The position numbers were made by a program, and so were the translations under genes. The notes beneath the pieces were generated by a model. It was not told the DNA's origin. It saw only the letters and a program-made list of their open reading frames with translations, and did not search any database. Of a DNA stretch of 14,527 nt, positions 1 through 5,797 are shown piece by piece. The DNA comes from an uncultured Clostridia bacterium (lineage in GTDB: Bacteria > Bacillota > Clostridia > Oscillospirales > Ruminococcaceae): NCBI GenBank assembly GCA_937901465.1, contig CALGTU010000114.1:1-14527 (forward strand). The letters run 5' to 3'. Numbering within the stretch: the stretch's first letter is position 1; each line of letters begins with the position of its first letter.

Positions 1-1
1 A

Positions 2-814
2 ATTAAGGAAACTGAAAAGAGAACAGGCATCTGGGCATGGAAACATCCTCATAACGACGGAACACTTACCTATACAAGACTTACAGGTAACGTTGAATTC
101 GACGATGTTTATTTCGGATATGAAGAAAACAAAACAGTTCTTAACGGAATAAGCTTATGGGCAAAGGACGGACAGAAAATAGCATTCGTAGGTTCAACCG
201 GTGCGGGTAAAACAACAATAACAAATCTTATAAACAGATTTTATGATGTTCCCGATGGAAAGATAAGATACGACGGAATAAATATAAATAAAATCAAAAA
301 AGCAGACCTTCGCCGTTCTCTTTCTATGGTTCTTCAGGATACACATCTTTTCACAGGAACAGTTATGGAAAATATCCGTTACGGAAAGCTTGATGCTACC
401 GATGAAGAATGTATTGCAGCGGCTAAACTTGCAAACGCACATTCTTTCATAAAGCATCTTCCTATGGGATATGACACACTCCTTACAGCCGATGGTGCAA
501 ACCTTTCACAAGGTCAGCGTCAGCTTATAGCTATAGCAAGAGCGGCAGTTGCTGATCCGCCCGTTCTTATTCTTGATGAAGCAACAAGTTCTATAGACAC
601 AAGAACCGAAGCTTTGATTGAAAAGGGTATGGATAGTCTTATGGAAGGCAGAACAGTTTTTGTTATCGCTCATCGTCTTTCAACGGTAAGAAATTCTCAT
701 GCGATAATGGTTCTCGAAAAGGGAAAAATCATCGAAAGAGGAAATCACGACGAGCTTATTGCACAAAAAGGAAAGTATTATCAGCTTTATACAGGAATGT
801 TTGAGTTATCTTAA
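2..814 (+). CDS. ABC exporter, C-terminal ATPase domain (5' partial)
   Basis: The reading frame is open from the left edge, so only the last 270 residues of a longer protein are visible; the membrane domain lies outside the window. The visible part is a complete nucleotide-binding domain of the exporter type (MdlB/LmrA/MsbA-like): Walker A GSTGAGKT at visible residues 64-71, Q-loop in MVLQDTHLF (Q112), signature LSQGQ (168-172), Walker B VLILDE ending in the catalytic Glu (about 193), D-loop, and switch His in AHRLS (about 224). All ATPase residues are intact. By family, such half-transporters export drugs, lipids or peptides, usually as a homodimer or with a partner encoded next door; substrate and partner cannot be told. 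It ends the operon: a strong terminator follows 8 bases after the stop. Confidence 0.93.
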   Translation: MKETEKRTGIWAWKHPHNDGTLTYTRLTGNVEFDDVYFGYEENKTVLNGISLWAKDGQKIAFVGSTGAGKTTITNLINRFYDVPDGKIRYDGININKIKKADLRRSLSMVLQDTHLFTGTVMENIRYGKLDATDEECIAAAKLANAHSFIKHLPMGYDTLLTADGANLSQGQRQLIAIARAAVADPPVLILDEATSSIDTRTEALIEKGMDSLMEGRTVFVIAHRLSTVRNSHAIMVLEKGKIIERGNHDELIAQKGKYYQLYTGMFELS

Positions 815-821
815 AAAATCA

Positions 822-862
822 GACCTTTTCGGCTTTATTTTGCCGAAAAGGTCATTTTTTTC
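822..862 (+). terminator. Rho-independent terminator of the ABC exporter gene
   Basis: A perfect 12-bp inverted repeat (GACCTTTTCGGC at 822-833, its complement at 842-853) with an 8-base loop is followed by a run of T (855-861). It lies just after the ABC stop codon and just before the mgtE promoter, so it insulates the two units. Confidence 0.93.
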
Positions 863-863
863 G

Positions 864-892
864 TTGACAAGTTTTTTTCAGTGTGATAAAAT
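864..892 (+). promoter_or_regulatory. Promoter of the mgtE leader transcript
   Basis: TTGACA at 864-869, a 17-base spacer and TAAAAT at 887-892, preceded by TG one base upstream of the -10 (extended -10). Transcription would start near 899. The -35 directly abuts the T-run of the preceding terminator. Confidence 0.85.
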
Positions 893-951
893 AGTAAAGG
901 TCGGGTAAAATATACCTGATATATAAACTAAAATTTTCGGAGGTGAACGAA

Positions 952-1038
952 ATGGACGCTGGTAACGGCGGAAAACCGGGACGAAGTAGCGGCGCATGCC
1001 GTAACTGTTATATTATCGGGCGTCTGTTTTGTGCCTGA
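952..1038 (+). CDS. Possible 28-residue leader peptide within the mgtE leader
   Basis: ATG at 952 lies 8 bases after a good ribosome site (GGAGG, 939-943) and opens 28 codons ending in TGA at 1036-1038. The product would be small, Gly-rich and basic, with three Cys (residues 16, 19 and 27) and a short hydrophobic stretch near the end. The frame coincides almost exactly with the structured core, and its start codon lies inside the 13-bp closing helix. It could be a translated leader peptide that senses ribosome movement, or a chance ORF in a structured RNA whose purine-rich strand looks like a ribosome site. I do not recognise the peptide. Confidence 0.35.
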   Translation: MDAGNGGKPGRSSGACRNCYIIGRLFCA

Positions 1039-1068
1039 TTAAATAACTTTTATGACTGCGTCCGTAGC

Positions 1069-1127
1069 TTCCTCTCTTTCAGAAAAGAGTTTTATTATGA
1101 AAGCTCTTTTACTTTGCAAAGGAGGAA
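1069..1127 (+). promoter_or_regulatory. Alternative hairpins that may hide the mgtE ribosome binding site
   Basis: The mgtE ribosome site AAAGGAGG (1118-1125) lies 8 bases before the ATG. TTCCTCT (1069-1075) can pair with GGAGGAA (1121-1127, last pair G-U), covering it. The same region can form two competing local hairpins: CTCTTT/AAAGAG (1074-1079/1084-1089), or an 11-bp AT-rich stem 1083-1093/1100-1110. Together with the 954-959/1058-1063 alternative helix this suggests an expression platform. The pairings are seen; regulation is inferred. Confidence 0.4.
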
Positions 1128-1133
1128 TGAACC

Positions 1134-2489
1134 ATGGGGGATAATTACAAGGGCTTTTCTGTAACAATAGAAAAGCTTTTAGAAGAAAAAAAGTATGCCT
1201 CTCTGCGTGACATTCTCACTACAATCAACCCCGCGGATATCGCTTTGATTTTCGCTGAAATTCCTGAAGAAAAACTGCCTCTTCTTTTCAGACTTCTGCC
1301 TAAAGAACTTGCTGCTGAGGCATTTGTTGAAATGGACGAAGACATGCAGGAACACCTCATCAGAGGTTTCAGTGATGCCGAACTTAAAGCCGTTGTCGAT
1401 GAACTTTATGTCGATGACGCCGTTGATATTGTAGAAGAAATGCCGGCAAATGTCGTTAAAAGGGTGCTTAAACAAGCTGACCCCGAACTTCGTAAGATGA
1501 TTAACGAAATCCTCAAATACCCCGAGGATAGCGCAGGAAGCATCATGACAACGGAATATCTCAGTTTAAGACCTCAGATGACCGTTGAAGAAGCAATCAA
1601 ACGCATAAGAAGAACATGCGTTGATAAAGAAACAATCTATACCTGTTATGTAACAGACCAGAACCGAACACTTATCGGTATGCTTTCTCTTAAAGACCTT
1701 TTAGTTGCCGATGACGATGATATTGTTGAAAATATAATGGAAACAAATGTCATCTGTGTTGAAACACATACCGACCAGGAAGAAGTTGCTCAGTCGCTCA
1801 GTAAGTATAACTTTATGGCATTGCCTGTTGTCGATAAGGAAACACGCCTTGTCGGTATCGTAACATTCGACGATGCTATCGACGTTATCGAAGAAGAAAC
1901 AACCGAAGATATCGAAATGATGGCGGCTATCACACCTACCGATAAGCCCTATCTTAAAACTTCTGTTTTTGAAATCTGGAAAAAGCGTATTCCGTGGCTT
2001 TTATTACTTATGATTTCAGCAACTTTCACAACGCTTATAATATCATCATTTGAGTCTGCTCTCGCAGCACATATTGTTCTTACCTCTTTCATTCCTATGA
2101 TAATGGGAACGGGCGGTAACTCGGGAAGCCAGTCTTCCGTAACAATTATTCGTGGACTTTCGCTTGACGAAATAGAATTCGGTGATATTATCAGAGTTAT
2201 ATGGAAAGAAACAAGAGTAGCTATCCTTTGCGGACTTACTCTTGCGGTTGCAAATTTCTTCAAACTCATACTTTTCGAGGGTGTTGAGATAGCTATTTCG
2301 CTTACAATAAGCGTTACTCTTTTAATAACCGTTCTTGTAGCAAAAGTAATAGGCTCATCACTTCCTATGCTTGCAAAAAAGATAGGTTTTGACCCTGCCG
2401 TTATGGCGAGCCCTCTTATCACAACAATGGTTGACGCATTGTCGCTTCTTGTTTATTTCACAACAGCGACAGCTCTTCTCGGAATTTGA
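1134..2489 (+). CDS. mgtE: Magnesium channel/transporter MgtE
   Basis: Full-length (451 aa) MgtE, a homodimeric Mg2+-selective channel of the cytoplasmic membrane. Domain order is as in the family: N-terminal helical superhelix domain (about 10-130), two CBS domains (about 137-198 and 200-260) that sense cytosolic Mg2+ and gate the pore, an acidic linker helix (DVIEEETTEDIE), then five membrane segments (about 285-451). Hallmarks are the PMIMGTGGNSGSQSS loop (321-335) and the last-helix motif DPAVMASPLITTMVDA (420-435), whose second Asp (D434) probably corresponds to the pore aspartate. The start at 1134 has AAAGGAGG 8 bases upstream. It sits behind a long structured leader and 68 bases ahead of a NifX-like gene. 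Confidence 0.96.
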   Translation: MGDNYKGFSVTIEKLLEEKKYASLRDILTTINPADIALIFAEIPEEKLPLLFRLLPKELAAEAFVEMDEDMQEHLIRGFSDAELKAVVDELYVDDAVDIVEEMPANVVKRVLKQADPELRKMINEILKYPEDSAGSIMTTEYLSLRPQMTVEEAIKRIRRTCVDKETIYTCYVTDQNRTLIGMLSLKDLLVADDDDIVENIMETNVICVETHTDQEEVAQSLSKYNFMALPVVDKETRLVGIVTFDDAIDVIEEETTEDIEMMAAITPTDKPYLKTSVFEIWKKRIPWLLLLMISATFTTLIISSFESALAAHIVLTSFIPMIMGTGGNSGSQSSVTIIRGLSLDEIEFGDIIRVIWKETRVAILCGLTLAVANFFKLILFEGVEIAISLTISVTLLITVLVAKVIGSSLPMLAKKIGFDPAVMASPLITTMVDALSLLVYFTTATALLGI

Positions 2490-2504
2490 AAGTATAATCA
2501 AACA

Positions 2505-2533
2505 GGGGTGTCTGAATTTTATTTGGATACCCC
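2505..2533 (+). terminator. Weak hairpin between mgtE and the NifX-like gene
   Basis: GGGGTGTC (2505-2512) pairs with GATACCCC (2526-2533), 8 bp with one G-U, around a 13-base loop. The following bases (ATAATTTTATAAGG) are only moderately T-rich, and the next ribosome site begins 11 bases later. It may act as a leaky terminator or an RNA-processing/stability element that sets the ratio of the two proteins. Confidence 0.35.
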
Positions 2534-2557
2534 ATAATTTTATAAGGAGATGTTATT

Positions 2558-2950
2558 ATGAGAATTGCAGTAACATACGAAAACGGAGAGATTTTTCAGC
2601 ATTTCGGACATTCATCACAGTTCAAGATATATACCGAAGACAACGGAAAAATCATCGCATCAGAAGTTATCGATACAAACGGAAGCGGACACAGTGCTTT
2701 AGCGGGTCTTCTTTCAGCTTTGGGAGTAAACGCTCTTATCTGTGGCGGAATAGGCGGGGGAGCACAGATGACTCTCGCGGGTGCAGGTATTTCTGTTTAT
2801 GGCGGAGTTTCGGGAAATGCTGATAAAGCAGCAGAAGATTTCGTTTCAGGAAAACTCATCTATAACCCTGATGCAAAATGTGACCATCACGACCACGGTG
2901 AAGGACATAATTGTGGCGAACATAGTTGCGGAGCACATAGCTGCCATTAA
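2558..2950 (+). CDS. NifX/NifB-like dinitrogenase iron-molybdenum cofactor-domain protein with His/Cys-rich tail
   Basis: 130 residues. Residues 1-105 match the small alpha/beta fold of the dinitrogenase iron-molybdenum cofactor family (Pfam PF02579): start MRIAVTYENGEIFQHFGH, then F-K-I-Y, the central LGVNALICGGIGGGAQ and the AGAGISVYGGVSGNADKA segment. Many clostridial members occur without nitrogenase and probably handle metal or Fe-S clusters. Residues 108-130 form a tail with 4 Cys and 7 His, a plausible metal-binding sequence. The start has AAGGAG 8 bases upstream. No nif genes are visible, so a nitrogen-fixation role is not supported. Its place after mgtE, probably partly co-transcribed, suggests metal homeostasis, as an inference. 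Confidence 0.85.
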   Translation: MRIAVTYENGEIFQHFGHSSQFKIYTEDNGKIIASEVIDTNGSGHSALAGLLSALGVNALICGGIGGGAQMTLAGAGISVYGGVSGNADKAAEDFVSGKLIYNPDAKCDHHDHGEGHNCGEHSCGAHSCH

Positions 2951-2966
2951 TTTTTATCGTAAAACA

Positions 2967-3003
2967 AAAAGCAGTACAGATTTTCTGTACTGCTTTTATT
3001 TTT
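2967..3003. terminator. Bidirectional terminator between convergent genes
   Basis: A 13-bp perfect inverted repeat (AAAAGCAGTACAG 2967-2979; complement 2985-2997) with a 5-base loop. On the plus strand it is followed by TTATTTTTTTT, ending the mgtE/NifX-like unit. On the minus strand it follows directly after the stop codon of the dynamin-like gene (3004) and is followed by a T-rich stretch, so it can end both transcripts. Confidence 0.92.
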
Positions 3004-4776
3004 TTAAACGAGAGCAACATCCTTGAGTGCTTCAGATGCATTTGCGATAACTGTTTTTGTTTTTTCGAAAACCTGAGCCATTTTGGCATTATCGTTTTTA
3101 CCAAGCATTTCTTTGGTCTGATTTATCGCATCCTTACCCATATTAAGCTGTGTTTCGTAAAGGTTATCAAAACGCTTGAGAGCTTTTTCTTCAAGAGTAT
3201 TGTAAGCGACCGAAAGGTCTTTTACAGTGCTGTTTCTTATTTCGTCAAACTTTTCAAGTGTAACATCTATGATGTCTGAACGCTTTTTAGTCCTGAGAAT
3301 AAGCTTGAATGAAGAAATTGTAGCTGAAGGGAAAGCATCTGAACTTTTTCCGGTAACATTCTTTACAGATTTTGCAACCTGTTCGTTGACTTCTCTCATA
3401 TAATCGCTTATGCTGCCACCACTTGCGGCAGTTGTAGCAAGATGGCCTATACCAAGCTTCTTTGCAAGATCTCTGCTCATTCTGTCGATAAGAGCATCAG
3501 TTCTTGCCTGATGAGCTTCAATACATTTTCTGTATGCTTCGCCTACTTTATCCATAAGGTATGAATGGAAATGAGATTCAACATCTTCAGCAGTTACTTC
3601 GTTTCTACAAGCAACTATATCTTCTCTGAGTTTTGAGAAGAATTCATACATCCAACGTTCTGCTTCCTGCTTCATTTCGGCAATACCGAGTAAAAGTTTC
3701 GGACGGTTTGCCTCAATTGCAGCATTAAGGTTAGCACTTTCTTCGAGAAACCCAAGCATAAGAGAATCAAGCTTCTGCTTATCAAGAGATGAAACTTCTG
3801 AAATCATATCAACTCTTGCGGCAGTATCTTCGAGCATGATTTCCTGCATAGTAAGAACACGCTGAACTCTGAGATAGTCTTTTTGAGTGATGATATCTCT
3901 TCTGAGTGAACGTTCAAACTTGAAGAATTCTGTTTCATAATATTCCTGGAATCCCTTAAGATCAGAACGAGGAGCATCGGTCTTTCTCTTGAATTCATCA
4001 ACACCGCTTATTCCATAAACTACTGCATTAGGAACAATCTGCTGACAACAAAGAGCAACTCTTGTAAGGATTTTGTCGATATCTTCTCTTGTGTTAAGAG
4101 CGTCAATCATATTTACAAGAACATATATCTTTCCGAATTTCTGAGGAGCAACGTGTGTTGCAAGGAACATCTGTTCCGATTCAGAGAAGGGAAGAAGTGC
4201 CGATGCAACATAGATAACCGCGTCTGCATTGATAAGATAATCCTGAACCTGCTGGTCAAGGTCTGTGATATCAGAAAGACCGGGAGTGTCAACAATACGG
4301 ATTTCTTTTAAGATTTCCGCATCATCTCTTACATCGATGTATTCGATGGGCGAGGGAAGATTATGCATAATAGTTTCAAGTCTTTCACGCAGAAGGTCTT
4401 CCATACCGAGTTCCATTTTCTTTCCGTTTTTGAGAACAGCAGTAACAGAAGGCTTTTCGCCATATGAAATAGTATTGATAGTAAAAGTTTCGGGAGCAGC
4501 GTTAACAGGAGCAAGCTGTTTACCTAAAATCGCATTGATTATAGTACTTTTACCACGCTTGAAATCTCCGAGAATAACAAGAGAGAAAGGTTCATTACGA
4601 CGTTTTGTAATAACTCTGTCCCATTCTCTCATTCTCTGAGAAAATTCTTCACCGAGCATTTCACAGAGTTCCTTATCATTAATAAGACTCTGATAGCTGT
4701 TCTGAACGAACTCTATGCTTTTCAAAGCACTTTCGAGATTGAGTTCTGACTGGCTTGTCATTTTTTCGTTATCCAT
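3004..4776 (-). CDS. Dynamin-like large GTPase B (soluble, 590 aa)
   Basis: Last gene of the dynamin operon. The GTPase domain is complete by motif: P-loop GDFKRGKS (70-77), a switch-I Thr in the APETFTINTI segment, G3 DTPG (163-166) and a G4-like NMID (222-225). The rest, about 300-590, is mostly charged helices expected to form the dynamin stalk; I see no membrane segment. By family, such GTPases assemble on membranes and use GTP to tubulate, fuse or repair them; without its own membrane hairpin this one may rely on its partner. The start at 4776 is preferred over ATG 4812: it has AAAGGGGG 9 bases upstream and begins 1 base after the previous gene's stop, whereas the 4812 start would overlap that gene by 35 bases. 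It is therefore translationally coupled. Membership of the superfamily is secure; the cellular role is not known. Confidence 0.9.
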   Translation of the reverse strand: MDNEKMTSQSELNLESALKSIEFVQNSYQSLINDKELCEMLGEEFSQRMREWDRVITKRRNEPFSLVILGDFKRGKSTIINAILGKQLAPVNAAPETFTINTISYGEKPSVTAVLKNGKKMELGMEDLLRERLETIMHNLPSPIEYIDVRDDAEILKEIRIVDTPGLSDITDLDQQVQDYLINADAVIYVASALLPFSESEQMFLATHVAPQKFGKIYVLVNMIDALNTREDIDKILTRVALCCQQIVPNAVVYGISGVDEFKRKTDAPRSDLKGFQEYYETEFFKFERSLRRDIITQKDYLRVQRVLTMQEIMLEDTAARVDMISEVSSLDKQKLDSLMLGFLEESANLNAAIEANRPKLLLGIAEMKQEAERWMYEFFSKLREDIVACRNEVTAEDVESHFHSYLMDKVGEAYRKCIEAHQARTDALIDRMSRDLAKKLGIGHLATTAASGGSISDYMREVNEQVAKSVKNVTGKSSDAFPSATISSFKLILRTKKRSDIIDVTLEKFDEIRNSTVKDLSVAYNTLEEKALKRFDNLYETQLNMGKDAINQTKEMLGKNDNAKMAQVFEKTKTVIANASEALKDVALV

Positions 4777-4777
4777 A

Positions 4778-5758
4778 CTACTCAACCCCCTTTGCACCAA
4801 TGATGATATCACAACGAAGGTCTACCATCGGTTTGTTTACAACGTGTCTGTTTTCAGAACTTATATCACTGCGACAGTTGTAATAGATTTCACAGTTAAG
4901 AAATTCAAGTGCACAATAAATTCTTCTTACAGCTCTTGTTGTTTCATCGGGAATAGAAAGTTCTCTTGCAGCGGTAAGTTTAACCGATTTATTGTATTCT
5001 TCAATGATTTCTTCGGGCTTGAAACTTTCGCTGTTATCATAGTTCATAGATAACGAGATTTTCTTTTCCATGAGTGATTTAAGAATATGAGGGAATCTTT
5101 CGGGCTCATCAAGACAAACCATAACCGCACGGTCATTTGTTATATCTGAAAATTTTGCCCAATCAGCCATTATGTAGTTGAGCTGTTTAGGTATGCTTTC
5201 AATACGGGTAAAGTTTTTCTGCTTTTCCGAACCTTCAGCAAAACCGATATAAGGTGCAACAAAATTATAAATACAATGATTGTTGTGTGTTTTTGAAATA
5301 CCTGTCGCAAGAATGAACACAAGTTCTTCTTCACTGCACATTCCGACAAGGGTTTTTGTCATAACAATGCAGGGCTCAATACCATCTGCGAAAACCGCAA
5401 CAAGTTCCGGTTTTTCGATTTTGGTATTTATCATTATAGCGGGAAGACGTGCTTTAAGACGTTCCGCACAGGTTTTTGCGATGTCATAGATTTTTGTGTT
5501 ATTCCAACCGTCAACGGTAACAGCACCATCAAAATATCTTTTCATAACAGATGGCATATCCGATGAGGTTATTGATTTCACAAGCTTGTTCCAGCCCGAA
5601 ATATTATTGAGTGACTGTCTTGAAAGACATTCGGTCTGAAAAGCGTAGTTTACACTTTCTGATGTTATCTTCGGTGTCAATGAATGAAGAATGAGATAGG
5701 ACTGAAAGCTTGTGTCTATTTTAAGTAAGGGATTTCCAAATTCAATAGCTGAACTCAT
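4778..5758 (-). CDS. Catalytically degenerate M48 metallopeptidase-like protein
   Basis: 326 residues without signal peptide or membrane helix. Residues 104-161 follow the pattern of a soluble M48 peptidase core: PAIMINTKIEKPELVAVF, then EPCIVMTKTLVGMCSEEELVFIL, then ATGISKTHNNH. In active M48 enzymes the last stretch reads like LAHELGHIxNGH. Here both zinc His and the catalytic Glu of HExxH are replaced (T152, G153, K156), while flanking A151, H158 and H161 remain. About 45 residues later WAKFSDITNDRAVMVC (200-215) resembles the third-ligand motif SE-x-TADRAGLL, with the ligand Glu replaced by Asp205. It should not be an active zinc protease; a scaffold or adaptor role for the flanking dynamin-like GTPases is inferred. 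The ribosome site AAGGAGG is 8 bases before ATG 5758; the gene follows dynamin-like A by 39 bases and precedes dynamin-like B by 1. The homology claim rests on motif order read by eye. Confidence 0.7.
   Translation of the reverse strand: MSSAIEFGNPLLKIDTSFQSYLILHSLTPKITSESVNYAFQTECLSRQSLNNISGWNKLVKSITSSDMPSVMKRYFDGAVTVDGWNNTKIYDIAKTCAERLKARLPAIMINTKIEKPELVAVFADGIEPCIVMTKTLVGMCSEEELVFILATGISKTHNNHCIYNFVAPYIGFAEGSEKQKNFTRIESIPKQLNYIMADWAKFSDITNDRAVMVCLDEPERFPHILKSLMEKKISLSMNYDNSESFKPEEIIEEYNKSVKLTAARELSIPDETTRAVRRIYCALEFLNCEIYYNCRSDISSENRHVVNKPMVDLRCDIIIGAKGVE
4786..4793 (-). promoter_or_regulatory. Ribosome binding site inside the upstream gene that fixes the start of dynamin-like B
   Basis: AAAGGGGG on the minus strand lies in the last codons of the M48-like gene, 9 bases before ATG 4776. 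Its position supports the shorter start and coupling of the two genes. Confidence 0.65.
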
Positions 5759-5797
5759 TGAGTCGGCCTCCTTAATTGTAATTTAAATAGAACAAAC

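Larger units (their letters stand above)
899..1133 (+). ncRNA. Structured mgtE leader RNA, possible metal-responsive riboswitch (class not recognised)
   Basis: About 235 transcribed bases precede mgtE. The core is closed by a 13-bp helix, 947-959 with 1020-1032 (three G-U pairs), around about 60 bases that can form a small CGG-AAAA-CCG hairpin (969-978) and a longer hairpin 985-993/998-1006 with one A-A mismatch and loop GCAT. A separate 6-bp hairpin sits at 902-918. GGACGC (954-959), which is in the closing helix, can instead pair perfectly with GCGTCC at 1058-1063; mutually exclusive helices of this kind are typical of a switch. The core is clearly richer in GC than its surroundings. mgtE genes are often controlled by the M-box Mg2+ riboswitch, but I do not see the M-box conserved segments. 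The function is inferred from context; the helices are seen directly. Confidence 0.6.

Noticed and set aside
902..918. Hairpin at the very 5' end of the mgtE transcript as a separate regulatory element
   Set aside because: A 6-bp AT-rich hairpin is too weak to call alone; it may only protect the 5' end.
899..1133. M-box (ykoK) Mg2+ riboswitch before mgtE
   Set aside because: Expected from context, but I do not find the conserved GGTGAGGCTCC-like, CCAATGGGT-like or GTGCTAAAGCTC-like segments. A covariance-model search could overturn this.
4265..4639. 124-codon plus-strand ORF inside dynamin-like B
   Set aside because: It lies opposite the conserved GTPase domain and is a by-product of the codon use there; no promoter or ribosome site.
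4777..4812. Upstream ATG at 4812 as start of dynamin-like B
   Set aside because: It would overlap the M48-like gene by 35 bases and add 12 residues with no family match; ATG 4776 has a well-placed ribosome site.
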